Shown here: piece after piece, positions 45,900 through 57,776 of the stretch | Numbering within the stretch: position 1 is the first letter of the stretch | Layout of the letters: every line of letters starts with the position of its first letter | Source of the DNA: Phocoena phocoena | Taxonomy: Eukaryota > Chordata > Mammalia > Artiodactyla > Phocoenidae | Assembly (NCBI RefSeq): GCF_963924675.1 | Contig: NC_089221.1 | Location: forward strand, 5,019,851 to 5,083,850 | Direction: 5' to 3' | DNA: 64,000 nt | Notes under the pieces: generated by a model | The model's database searches: none | What the model saw: only the letters and a program-made list of their open reading frames with translations | Told to the model about the DNA's origin: nothing | Program-made: the position numbers and the translations under genes

Positions 45900-46480
45900 C
45901 GCCCCATCACACCGAACTCAATTACAGGGACATGGCCCTTCCTTGAAATCACACCACTTCTTTGGGAGCCCTTCTTTGACCCACTTTGTTTCATATTCAC
46001 TCCCACACTTGTCTAACGTGATCAGCCAGTGCAAAACGGCTGGCAGTCCCCCAGAGGGACTGCCAGACCTTCTTCAGCTCTGTAGACCTCTGTAGGCCCC
46101 TCCAATTACATAGTTTGTTGAATCCCATATGTCTTTGTGCATCTCATTGTAATATACAGAATTTTCCTTGGGTTAATAATCAAACTATAGGTGCTGAAAG
46201 CAGTGGAGAATGAAAAGAGTATATTGTGGGGGTGGGGGTGGGGCGTCTATCTATCTATCTATCTATCTACCCATTTATCCATTCATCCATCCATCCATCC
46301 ATCTATACAACATACATTTACATATCTATTTATGTATCTAAGCTATCTATTACTTACCTTTCTGCTCAAGAAATGGATGCTTTATTTTGTAAGAAGAACA
46401 TATAAGCTTTGTGCAATTTCAGTTTATAACAGTGCCTGGAACACAAGTGTTGCTTAGTAAATATCATTGAATGAATAAGC
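45900..46480 (+). mobile_element. Probable L2/MIR relic interrupted by a TCTA/TCCA microsatellite
   Basis: The end 'cagtgcctggaacacaag...gtaaatatcattgaatgaataa' (46430-46478) is typical of the L2/MIR 3' end. The sequence at 45900-46150 is pyrimidine-rich and compatible with L2 but diverged. The microsatellite at 46247-46305 lies between. Confidence 0.45.
46247..46305. repeat. (TCTA)n then (TCCA)n microsatellite
   Basis: TCTA units at 46247-46269 are followed by TTCA/TCCA units to about 46305. Confidence 0.93.
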
Positions 46481-46903
46481 TTGATATCTCAGATTTGTGA
46501 ATTTTATAAACCTTTCTTTCTCATCTACTCTCTCTGAACCACAAAAAAGATAAGATCTATTAAAATTCAGATGAAAAAATATCCTAGATATGGATAAAAA
46601 TTATAATTGTGTGTCAAAATTAATCTATATTATAAAAAAAATTGTAAACACCTATAGGTAAAACATATACAGAATGGAGCAGTTATTTGTTTAAGAAATT
46701 ATTTTTTAAAAATCAAATACTTCCAAAACATTATTTATTTGGAAGAACTCCTTTGAAAGTAGATTGGCTTTAGATAACATTATTTAATTTCACAGGAACT
46801 AGAGTGAAAAGGAGCACATAAACTTATTCTGTTTATTTTTGATATTCAGTTGAGAATGAAGTGAGGCTCTGATTAACAAAAAGCAATCAAAATCCATGAG
46901 TCA

Positions 46904-47085
46904 GGGCTTCCCTGGTGGCACAGTGGTTGAGAGTCCGCCTGCCAATGCAGGGGACACAGGTTCGTGCCCCGGTCTGCGAAGATCCCACATGCGGCAGAGC
47001 AACTGGGCCCGTGAGCCATGGCGGCTGAGCCTGCGTGTCCAGAGCCTATGCTCCACAACGGGAGAGGCCACAACAGTGAGAGTAC

Positions 47086-47117
<32 letters not shown>

Positions 47118-47133
47118 AAAAAAATATATATAT
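46904..47133 (+). mobile_element. CHR-2 type SINE with CA-A-TA composite tail
   Basis: Starts 'gggcttccctggtggcacagtggttgagagtccgcctgcc', B-box 'ggttcgtgccccggtctg', and ends 'caacagtgagagtacc' followed by (CA)n, (A)n and (TA)n. Target duplication ATCCATGAGT(C/A)AG at 46892-46904 and 47134-47146, with one mismatch; the first G of the SINE is shared with the duplication. Confidence 0.95.
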
Positions 47134-47814
47134 ATCCATGAGTAAGAGATAGAACTAAATAATATATTTTTTAAAAAAGCTACTAACTAGTAGGAAACCT
47201 GAAAAATATGTGGAGATTTCATGATCATAATTGTCGGTCTTTCATAGGAGGATTCCTACTCTTGGAGGAAACACTGACTCTATTTATTCTGAGTTTTGTG
47301 GGTTTTGTGATACTCCAGTCTCTTCCTAAAAAAACAGACAGCATCATCCGGTGAAGGCGTGAAGTCACCTGACAAACTATCTATGACTTAACATTTCCTT
47401 CTCGTAAGGACTTCTTCCCTCATTGACACTTTTCCCAGAACCTGGGGCTTTACACAATCTAAGAGGGACAGCCCTGCTGCCACCTGCCCACCAGGAAGAG
47501 ACCCGCCTAATCTACACAGTGAACTGGTTTTCCCCCCATGTCTTCTCAGGGCTCCTCATGCATTCCTGGCAGATCTGCACCCTGATTCCCTCTTCTCACT
47601 TGAGTCTTTTCCTGTCCCTCCGGGTTCCTGTCTCTGCTGTTTCCTTCACAGCAGACAACACGACCTGCCCTTATATATACATGTGTCCACCTGTATCCCC
47701 CACTCAAATCTAAATTGCTGTCTCCAGAGCCTAGAGCAGGCTTGGCACATGAGAGGAGCACAGTGAACACCTGTTGTGGGGCAGGCTGTCGTGGGCAGGA
47801 CGGAGGGATCTGGG

Positions 47815-48400
47815 TGAGGTGACCAGGTGACTGAGGTTTGTGTCAGGGCCCAGGTGATTTCAAGTCTTGAAGACCATCGTGATGAGTTTGGATTTTATCC
47901 TGAAGGTGATGAGAAGACATCGGAGATCTTGAGCAGGGGAGTAAGTAGGATGATTATGTTTGAAAAGATCACTTTGGATGTTGTAAAAAGAAATCACAGG
48001 AAGAATGGGTGGAAGCAGGCAGACAAGTTGGGAGGGTACCATGGTAACCAGGTGAAAGATGCCAGTGAGTCATGTGGGAGGAGACCTGGGTGGGAGGAGC
48101 AAGACAGGTTCTGGTTTGTGTATATTTCAAAGCCAAGGCTGGAAAACCTTGCCAATGTATTGAATGAAGGTGGAGTATGAGAAAAAAGAACCAAGGAGAA
48201 CTCCATGGTCTTGGGCCTGATCTTTTGGCCACCAGTGGATGGACCATCTACTGAGCAGGCAACATGGAGAGAAGAACTGGTTTGGAGTGGGAGGTAATGG
48301 GAGCCTTCTCAATCATGTCACATCAAGACATGTCTCAGAGATGCACATGGAGATGGAAAGTAGACAGTCACATTTGGACAACTGGAGTTCAGGGGAGAAT
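47815..48400 (+). mobile_element. Ancient mammalian interspersed repeat (family not named)
   Basis: The run 'gatgagtttggattttatcctgaaggtgatgagaagaca', 'ttgagcaggggagtaa', 'gatcactttggatg' and 'aactccatggtcttgggcctga' follows a widespread mammalian repeat pattern. I recognise the order but cannot name it reliably. The 117-codon frame across it is not a gene. Confidence 0.45.
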
Positions 48401-48604
48401 GGGGTTGGGGAATAACTCGGGAAGTCACCAGCACACAATGGTATTAAAGCAAAGATTTTGGATAAGAACACCTAAGGATGAGAATAGGTGGAGAAAGCTA
48501 CGGGGTCCAAGGAGTGAGCCATGGGGCTGAAAAGAGGAGGAGAAGCAGCTACAGGAGACTTAAAGAAAGCACAGTGTGAGAGGGTCAGATCCTTACTATG
48601 CACA

Positions 48605-48957
48605 GTGCAGTAAGTCAGACAGAGAAAGACAAATACTGTATGGTATGTCTTATACGTGCCATCTAAAAAATAGAACGAACTATAACGACAACAAAAAAAC
48701 AGAATCACAGATATAGAGAGCAAACTAGTGGTTACCAGTGAGGAGAGGGAAGGAGGAGGGGCAAGATGGGGGTAGAAAAATCCTATGTATAAAATAAATA
48801 AGCTACAAGGATGTATTGTGCAACACAGGGGAAATACCCAGTATTCTGTAGTAGCTATAAACGGAACATAACCTTCAAAAATTGTGAATCACTACATTGT
48901 ACACCTGTAAATTATGTAATATTGTATATCAACTGTACTTCAGTTTAAAAAAAAATG
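48605..48957 (+). mobile_element. 5'-truncated L1, last ORF2 codons and 3' UTR
   Basis: 'gcagtaagtcagacagagaaagacaaatactgtatgg' matches the end of ORF2 ([12 protein letters not shown]). It is followed by 'ggttaccagtgagg' and the terminal 'tatcaactgtacttcagtttaaaaaaaaa'. Diverged from the young copy at 1-4649. Confidence 0.82.
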
Positions 48958-51524
48958 AAAAAGAAAACCCTCATAAGAGAAAATTAAGGCTTTTGCTGCA
49001 ATGGGAAGCAAAGGCGTACAGAGGAGAAAGGCGTGCAGAATCTCAGGAGGTTTCATGTGGAGGAGACAAAAGATACAAGCGCATAACTTCAGCATTAGAA
49101 CTCGAACAAGCGGAATCACAATGAAGATGAAATAAGTACTTAAGTCCACAGGCTGATGGGGCACTAAGACAGAGAGACCTGTTTTAAGAAGAAAAGCACT
49201 GGTGACAGAGGAGAACAATAAGCTGGTAACACTATGAAAACATACTGCACTTAGGTGTCTACAGTTTTTCTTGGGAAAAAATTAAGCGTCTGTCTAGAAA
49301 GCATTTGTCCTACGTAATTCTTCTTAAGGTACAAAGCAAAGCCCCTGCTCCTCTGTATAAGCAGCTCACATTATTACCTGTGAATGGGCATCTGCTAGTT
49401 TCCAAACACGTGACTCACGTAACGAGAAGCAGCCAGAGGACCAGCGTACGCGGGTGGATGGCTCTACGTCCTCTCTCTGCTATGCCGTCCAGTAAAGCTC
49501 CTGGTGAGGGTTGCAAGATGGCTACCAACTGTCGTACGAACCACATTTTTAATCAGTGGTTCACGGTTTTTATGTTTCAGGAAGATCTTTGTCCCGTGGC
49601 AGAGAAATGTAATTACGATCTGTCTTATAATGGGTTTCCTTAAATATTTATTTCCCCTGCAACTCACATTCTTCTGTTTCTGGCTAAAGAAGATAAACTC
49701 TCAGAAAACCTGGATTTGAAAATGGCTCATCTGCTCCGTAGCTCCACGCCCCGAGATGAGCCGCCATCCCTCTCTCTTAGCTCTGTTTCTCTCTAAATAG
49801 GTGCAATGGCACCTGTTTGCTAAAGCTGTCCTTTAGATTAAGTGAGGCAAGCATGTGAAAACACCTTGGAATGCAAAAAATACACATAGGAGTTTCTTAA
49901 AAGAGGAAAATATTTGTTTCTTAAAGGAGCTATCAACGCTGGAACAGGTGGGGCGGGTCCTGCCTTGCTCTTACTACTCACTCCACAATTGTTTCCAGAA
50001 TCATCCACACCACAGTTCATTTTTGAAAGCACTCCTTTCTCTCGTGCATGTCTTATAACCTCCCAATACCTAGACTCTGACAATCTTAACACCTTTCCTA
50101 TCATACATTTCATTTTTGAGTATTTTGCATCTGAATGACATTTATGTTCCCCAAAACATTAGCTGGAAAGTTGAATTCCTTTGTTTTAGGTTTTCCGTTA
50201 CACAAGTTATTTAGTATTGGGCTTTAGGTCTTAAAACCCTAAAAAAAAAAGTACCAAGAAGGAATAGGAATTGTAGCCAGTGATATTTGGTTTGGTTTGG
50301 TGACATTTACCTCTTCGTCCAGAAGGGATCCTAAGCCCATGGAGTAGCTCAGCGACCTACACTGACAGGATGTGGGACCAGCAGTCTGCTTCTGGGGCTA
50401 GAGCCTGGGAAACATGTATGGGAAGCAGCACCAGAAACCCTGCTCACTGAACTGAATTCCCAGTTTCTCCATTGGTTCTATTCTGTCCTGTTCCAACATG
50501 GCACATTGGAAATTGGGACATTTGAGGCGGATTTCTTTACCCAGGGATTATTTGCAAAGGTTTCGTGTAGGAGAACCACAAGGCAGGGCTCAGTAAACCA
50601 GGGCTTGTAGCAGAAGAGCTGTTGCCAAGCCGAGACCTGAAAAGAGAAAGGGAGGGAGTAGGGACCAGACTGAAGGTGGAGAATCCTGAAGACTGGTCAC
50701 CCTGAGAGAAGCCAGGTAAAAGGGCTTCCCAGAGAGGACACCAGAAGGATGCCTTTGTCTCCTGTCAAAGCTCCCTATTGGGCAAAGTCCAGTGGAAGCC
50801 AAGGGCAGAGAGGGAGGAACGGCGAGTGGGGAGGATACAGTGGAGCAAATGGATCCAGCACAGCCCCTGGGAGAAGTTAACACTCTGAGCCTCACCTCCT
50901 CAGCCATGAAATAAGGATGATGGTAGTGCCTCCTTTATAGGGTTAAAATTCAACTGGATTTTTTTTTCCTATTTCATTTATTTATTTGTTTGTTTGTTTA
51001 TTTATTTTTACAGTAGGTTATCTATTTTTTTCAAACTGTATTTTTGTAAAAAACCCTTTAAACACAGACCCTAGTGCACACACACACAAAAATTTAAATG
51101 ATGATGGTGTCATCATCTACCTCCTCAGAGAAAGAAAACAAGGCCATTGATACAATATTGCAGGACGAAATTTGAGAAGTGGGGTGATGAAACAGGGAAA
51201 CAGATACTAGTCACATAAGTTGCTGCCCTATGGTGACTCACCTTTTCTGCTTCTTCTGCCTCCAGACTTCTTAAAGGAAGCAACAGCAAGATGAATCCTC
51301 AAGGAGAATGTAGAGGTAGAGGTTGGCAGGCCGAGGAAGTGGTGTGTTACAGGCCCAGAGGAGGAGGATCCATAGGGATATCTGGCTGCAGAAAGCAAGG
51401 GAGGCTGATGAAAAGTGAGGCGAGTGAGAAAGACAGGTGAGGTTGGGAGGTGCCCTGGACTGAGAGCTTGGATTTGACATTTTACCATGTCAGTAATAGA
51501 GATCCATTTCATTATTTTAAGCAG
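48958..51524. other. No gene recognised; one MIR relic
   Basis: A MIR-like piece (+) is at about 50875-50945 ('ctgagcctcacctcctcagccatgaaataaggatgatggtag'). TTTG/TTTA-rich sequence is at 50958-51008. Nothing else is supported. Confidence 0.5.
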
Positions 51525-53990
51525 GATTATAACTTGAGAATTTTATCTTTAAAAAATTAATCAATGATATTAGGAATGAAATAGGGGATATCGCTATATA
51601 TCCTTCAGCCATTAAAAAAAAATAACAAGGGGAAACAATAGACAATCTTATGCTCATTGATTCAACAACTTAGAAGAAATGGACCAGGTCTTCAAACCAC
51701 AATTTACTAAAACTCATTCAAGATGAAATAGATAAGCTAAAATGCCCTATAATCATTGAATATATTTAAATTTCCACCAAATTCTAGGGCCTCATCCTCT
51801 CCTGAAGTCACCTGGTGAAGGCGGAAAGGGAGCAGATGGAGAAAGGCACACCCACATTTAATGGCTTGGAGCTTGATATTTCACATCTCACCTTGTCTCA
51901 CACTCCACTGATAAGAATGAGTTATGTGGTCCACTTAGACACAAGACCTGGAAAATATAATCTAGTTGTGGATCTAGAAAGAGAACACAGATGCTAGTGA
52001 GTGCACACGGAGAGCGGTAAGGAGGGTCTCCTCCCAATGTCTGAGAGCTGATTAATACTACTAATCATGACCAACAACCTCCTCTTCATCATCATTTTCT
52101 GACATTTATTGAGCATCATTATGTCCAGGTACTGTTCTAAGCCTATCAAGGTCTATTAATTTATTTCAACCTCACAATAGCCCTAAGAAGCAGACACCTT
52201 TTTAATTTCAGTTTCCAAATGAGGAAACAAAGAGACTGAGACATCTGCTAGGAATTACATGGACAGAAAGTGGTGAAGCTGGAATATGAAGCCAGCTGAC
52301 ATTCCTACAATGTCGTCCCACAGAAGGATCTTTGATTCTTCCAAGGGTTGCCTCTGAAACTCTCAAAAATATGCATTTAACTAAATTTCCTGTCCATTGG
52401 ATACAATTAGGAAATAACACCTGCATTAACTTAAGGAGGTGGAAGTAGAAAAAATGGGAAGTATTAATAAACAGGAAGCTTACCAAAAAGCACATAGAAA
52501 TATCACAGAGAAGAGCACAGAATCCAAAGCTGTTATATTAAAATATTATTTAGGTAGACCACTAGCAAAACTGATTCAGTGAAAAAAGTAAAAGATACAA
52601 AAACTAAGCATGGAACTAAAAGGAAACATAATCACAGATCAGAGAGATATTTTAAATAATAATAACATAAAAATATTATCAATAATTATGCAGTAATAAA
52701 CTTGAAAACCTAGTTATGCATAACAATTTGAAAACTTAGTTGAAGTACATTCCTAGAAATATACAAATGCCAACTTGGCAGAAGAATAGATCATTTGTAT
52801 AAATCCACACATGTTAAATAAATTGACACTCCTTATTTAAATAAAAGCACAGCACAACAAAACAAAATATGGTTAGCTTGCTTTGTAGGTGTGTTCTACC
52901 AAACTGTCAAGGAACAGTTAATTCCTTCTTTAAATAAGTTGTTTCAAAAAATGCAAACCTTAAAACATGCAGTTCATTTTATGAGACTACTATAATATTC
53001 ATTCCAAAAATAAAGAGACCAATATAAGTAATATAATTTATACTTATGGATGTGGATATGAAGATCCCTAAATAAAATAGTGGCTAACCAAATCCTACAG
53101 TATATTAATAAAAATAAAACATCATTAGCAGGGAGAATTGATGCTATGAATGCAAAGATGATTCACCATTTTAAAACCTACTAATTTATAACATCAGCAC
53201 ACTAAAAGAGAAAAATGTGTATGTGTATCCCAATTCATGCAAAAAATAATTTTAACTAGGTGCTGAAATTTATTAAATAAAAATATCTAATAAAAAAAAA
53301 CAAGAACAGAGAGAGGGAAAGGACCTACAGCATCCCCTTTAAGATCAGGAAAGGATCTCACTCTCACCTCTACGGTTGAACATACTTCCTCATAAGGAAG
53401 AAAAATAAATGATAGGTATAAGGATGGGAAAAGAAGAGATATAATTGCCATTACTTCAAGAAGCCATGATCATCTACCCAGAGAAGCCAACATAATTGAC
53501 AATCGATTAGAACTATTGAGTGTTCAGGTAGCTTGAAAGATACAGGGTCAGTCTAAAAAATTGTGTCCATCTCCAAAAATACAGCTAAAACCAAGATACC
53601 ACTCATAAGCTACAAATTTATAAGATGTCTAAGAATTATCTTAGTCATCTATTAAGACATTCAAAGAGACTTAGTAATAAAAAACACAAGTTAATGGCAT
53701 AATCAAAGACCAAGGAGACCAGCGAAAGAGAACAGAGTTCAGACACAGACTTTACACACGTGGGAACTTATGTGATAGTGATGGCCCCATCAATCATGGA
53801 GAAAAATTGTGCAGTAGGATTGTTGGGAAACCTGGCTCCATGTGTGGGGAAAATTAAAACTGGATCCCCACTCCACATCATCATGGACTAAACATCTAAC
53901 CATGATAGGTAAAACTAGCAAGTTAGCAGAAGAGTGGTGGGAGATCCTTTTTGACCTAGAAATGGGAAAGGCTACTTGAACAAACCTCCA
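51525..53990 (+). mobile_element. Strongly decayed L1 ORF2-derived sequence, interrupted
   Basis: Translated fragments keep the order of L1 ORF2: a 'NEIGDIA'-like piece at 51570-51592, an RT-region remnant near 53335-53390 corresponding to the [12 protein letters not shown] segment, and a remnant near 53460-53495 where the segment after FADD should be. Many stops and indels. The part at about 51780-52480 does not fit L1 and includes a MIR, so it may be a later or foreign segment. A-rich composition of the + strand supports L1 orientation. Confidence 0.6.
52095..52310 (-). mobile_element. MIR-family SINE
   Basis: 'tttattgagcatcattatgtccaggtactgttctaag' and 'ccaaatgaggaaacaaagagactgag' are the complement of MIR 3' and core segments. 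Confidence 0.75.
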
Positions 53991-54147
53991 ACATCATCTG
54001 TTTGTCCTTTCCTCTATGTTGTGGGCAATTTCCTTGATTTCATCTTGTCATTCTAATGGAAGTTTTACTTTAACCATCATATCTCAGAAGGAAATAGGGT
54101 TAAATGTAGCATCACATATTAAATGTAATGTGATGCTACTTACTATG

Positions 54148-54340
54148 GACAGATTATATCTCTGTGATTCAGTTTCCTCATCTTCAAAGATGAGGAGAGA
54201 AACTGTATCTACATCAGAAGGTTGCCATGGGGATTAGATGAGGGTGGATGGCGAGATATTGAGAGAGAGAGAGAGACATGATGTGCTTGGGACGAAGCCT
54301 GGCGTATAGTGAGCACTATGAAAATGTGAGCTATCGTTAT
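54148..54340 (+). mobile_element. MIR SINE
   Basis: 'tgattcagtttcctcatcttcaaagatgagg', 'ggttgccatggggattagatgag' and 'gcctggcgtatagtgagcac' follow MIR order. A GA run (54263-54279) is inside. Confidence 0.75.
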
Positions 54341-55794
54341 TATAACCTACTAATGTCGTTTTATACTCTAAAAGCTATTTCCTATTCTGGGTATTTCTAT
54401 TGTAAGGCTTTCTTTTTATAGATATAATGTTTTAGTAGTATTTGATGGGACTAATAAATATCACCCTTTTTTTCTCACCCACATTCTAAACTATCTAGGA
54501 GAATTGACTGATACGAAAATAGTCTTTTATTATTATTAAGTTGACACTGAAGCTGACACTTGGTCAGCTTGCCAAGTGGACTTCACCAGATTCAGTTACC
54601 ATCACTAGCAGGGCTGGACCATGCAAAATTCCCCTGACAAGCACGGAACCTGTGCCCTCAACTTGGCCCATGGTTAAGAGAGGAAAGGACATAGGTCCTC
54701 AGGCATGCAGATCTGAAAGAAGTGGGTGGGCTACACCTGCTCCATAGTGTATCCAAAGTCATCAACCTAAGGAGTTTCTTCTCTGCCCCTGGGTGTCTTA
54801 ACATAGCACAGGTTTTTCACTAATGTGCAGTGTCCACTCATGTCCAGGCGAACATCCAGTGCAACTCTCTTCTGCACAGAAGTTCAGGGATCCCAAGGGA
54901 GGGGGGCTCTGCCATCCTATAATTGCCTCACCAGGAACTTGCAGCCACCACAGTGGACTTAACAGAAGAGCACGCTGGAGGATTCTGCACCAACTATTAA
55001 GTGCTTTAGCTAGAATGACATACGGTAATTCCACCATAGGCCATTGACAAGGACTATGTATGTGGCCTGTATTGGGTTGAGTAGGATCCCCTCAAAATCC
55101 ATGTCCTCCAGAAGCCAATGAAATTGACTTTATTTGAAAAGAGGGTCTTAGCGTATTTATAATTTTGATAAATTTATTTGTTCAATTTATCTTGGCCCAT
55201 ATGGTGGTTATATTTTTAATTTTTTGAGGAATCTCTGTATTGTTTTCCATAGTGATTTCACCATTTTATATTCCCACCAACAGTGTACACGTGTTCCAAT
55301 TTCTCTACATCCTTGCCAATACTTATTACATATATATAAAATAGCTATCCTAACAGGTGTGAGGTGATATCTTATGGTGGTTTGATTTGCATTTCTCTTA
55401 TAATTAGTGATGTTGAGCATCTTTTCATATACTTGTTGGCCTGTTGTGTGTCTTATTTGAAAAACTGGCTATTCAAGTCCTTTGTCTGGGTTAACCGGGT
55501 TGTTTTGTTTTTGTTTTATTTTGTTTTCACTTTTCTTTTCTTTTTTTTGCATTTGAGTAGTGAGAGTTCCTTATATATTTTGGATATTAATCCTTTATCA
55601 GATATATTATTTGCGAATATTTTCTCCCATTCTGTAGGTTGACTTTTTACTCTGTTGATTATTTCCTTTGCTGTGCAGAAGCTTTTTACTTTGATGTAGT
55701 TCCACATGTCTAATTTTACTTTTCTGGCTTGTGCTTTTGGTGTCATGTCCAAGAAATCATCGATGAGACCAATATAATGAAAACTTTTTTTATA

Positions 55795-56273
55795 CAGTAA
55801 GTCACACGAACAAGGTCCATTCCGAGAGCTTGTTCATAAGTCCAATTTGTTCGTAAGTCCAACAAAGTTAGCCTAGGTACCCAACTAACACAATAGGTTA
55901 TATAGTACTGTATTATAATAGGTTAATAATACTTTTCACACAAATAATACATAAAAAACAAACACAAAAAATAAAGAAAACATTTTTAATCTTACAGTAC
56001 AGTACCTTAAAAAGTACAGTAATACCAGCTACATCACCTCTGCTTTTACACTTGCTTCTGGACATCTTGTGCTTGAAATAGAGATACTGTACTACTGCAC
56101 TCTATATAGCACTGTACAGTAAAGTACATAAAATCACAACCACTTGTAGAGGATGCACGCATGTGACAATGTATGCCAGACAGGTGAAACAACTTACGTG
56201 ATTGGACATGCGAACTCGTGTTCGCATCTTTGAAAGTTAACAACTTGAATGTTCGTATGTAGTGGGCTTACTG
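55795..56273. mobile_element. Non-autonomous Tc1/mariner-type DNA transposon (Tigger-like), 479 bp
   Basis: Starts CAGTAAGTCACACGAAC and ends GTTCGTATGTAGTGGGCTTACTG, imperfect inverted repeats of about 25 bp. It is bounded by TA on both sides (55793-55794 and 56274-56275), and the surrounding L1 sequence joins cleanly once the element is removed. The interior has repeated 'gttcgtaagtcc'-like and 'acagtacagtacc' motifs and no transposase frame. The Tigger/pogo assignment is by TIR style and memory of the pattern. Confidence 0.8.
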
Positions 56274-56491
56274 TATTTTTCTTCCAGGAATTTTACAGCC
56301 TCAGGTCTCACATTTACATCTTTAACCCACTTGAGGTTTTTTTGTTTGTTTGTTTATTTTTTTGCTATGGTGTAAGATAAGGATCCAATTTCATTCTTTT
56401 GTATATCCAGTTTTCCTAACACCATTTTTTGAAAAGACTGTCCTTTCCCCATTGTGTATTCTTTGCACCCTTGTCAAAAATCAGTTGACTG

Positions 56492-56700
56492 GGGCTTCCC
56501 TGGTGGCGCAGTGGTTGAGAGTCCACCTGCCGATGCAGGGGACACAGGTTCGTGCTCTGGTCCGGGAAGATCCCACATGCCGCGGAGCGGCTGGGCCCGT
56601 GAGCCAGGGCCGCTGAGCCTGCGCGTCTGAAGCGTGTGCTCCGCAACGGGAGAAGCCACAGCAGTGAGAGTCCCGCGTATCACAAAAAAAAAAAAAGAAA
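56492..56700 (+). mobile_element. CHR-2 type SINE with 16-bp target duplication
   Basis: Starts 'gggcttccctggtggcgcagtggttgagagtcc', ends 'cagtgagagtcccgcgtatcac' plus an A-rich tail. Target duplication AAAAATCAGTTGACTG at 56476-56491 and 56701-56716, identical over 16 bases. CpGs are better kept than in the copy at 46904-47133. Confidence 0.97.
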
Positions 56701-57776
56701 AAAAATCAGTTGACTGTATATATATATGGGTTTATTTTATTTCTGGGCTTTCTATTCTATTTCATTGGTCGTCTGGGTATATACCCAAAAGAATTGAAAT
56801 CAGGATCTCAAAGAGATATCTGCACTCCCATGTTCACTGCAGCATTATTCACAATAACCAAGACATGGAAACCACCCAAATATCCACTGACAGATGAATG
56901 GCTAAAGAAAATGTCATATATACATTCAGTGGGATATTATTTAGCCTTAAAAAAGGAAATCCTGCCATTTGTTACAACATGGATGAACCTGGAGGAATTT
57001 ATGCTAAGTAAAATAAGTTAGTCACAGAAAGACAGATACTGCATGATTCCACTTATATGAGGTACCTAAAATAGTCAAACTCATAGAAGCAAAGAATAAA
57101 ATGGTGGTTATTAGGGGCTGCAAGGAGAAAAAAATGAGGAATTGTTCAATTGATAAAAGTTTTAGTTATTCAAGATGAATAGGTCCTAAAGATTTGTTGT
57201 ACACATAGCGTCTGCAGTTAACGATATTGTATTGTGCAGTTAAACACCTGTTAAGAGAGAAGATTTCATGCTAAGTGTTCTTACTGCAAGGAAAGGGAGA
57301 ACTAGGGACACAAGTAAATATTGGCAGGTGAGGGATATGTCTGTTACCTTGATTTGTGTAACGTTAACATGGGTGTTTATATATGTCTGAACTTATCAAA
57401 TTGTCCAGTTTCTATATCAATTATATTTCTTAAAAAGCTGTTATTTATTTATTTTTTGCTTGGAGTTTTAAAATTTCAACCTATAACACCAGTAGAAGCA
57501 GAGGGTGATGATGGATGTATCAATGGGAGGAGGGTCATCGTAATCAAGTTAAGAGGAGGCTATAGTGGATTAAATCAGGCCCTAATGCAATGATTGTTGT
57601 TCTTATAAGAAGAGGGAAATTTTGACATCCACACATAGAATACCATGTGAAGACTCAGGCAGAGACTGGAGTTATGCTATTGGAGGTAAGGACACCAAGT
57701 ATCACCAAAGAGAGCCAGCAACCACCAGTTGTGTTACTCTGTGTCACTTTATACAGCAGCCACGAGAAACTCATCC

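Larger units (their letters stand above)
55156..57529 (+). mobile_element. L1 3' fragment with 5' inversion, carrying two younger insertions
   Basis: The - strand part, about 55185-56770, reads ORF2 from the RIESPEINP region to the KKLKI region. The + strand part, about 56771-57440, resumes with the next ORF2 segment (GYIPKRIEI, corresponding to GIYPEKTK) and runs through the ORF2 end into the 3' UTR. The two parts are contiguous in ORF2 but opposite in direction, the hallmark of twin priming. The inverted part is interrupted by a DNA transposon (55795-56273) and a SINE (56492-56700). About 90 bp at 57441-57529 is unexplained. Ends are approximate. Confidence 0.8.
55060..57776 (+). mobile_element. 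MLT1-type MaLR LTR split by a nested L1
   Basis: Left part, about 55060-55155: 'gtattgggttgagtaggatcccctcaaaatccatg' to 'gactttatttgaaaagagggtctta'. Right part, about 57530-57776: 'gtaatcaagttaagagg', 'caggccctaatgcaatga', 'cttataagaagagggaaattttgacatcc', and the LTR end 'actttatacagcagccacgagaaactcat'. About 100 bp near the LTR 3' end appears deleted at about 57730. The shared GAGGGTC (55141-55147 and 57530-57536) plus nearby CGTA is the likely target duplication of the intervening L1. Confidence 0.78.
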
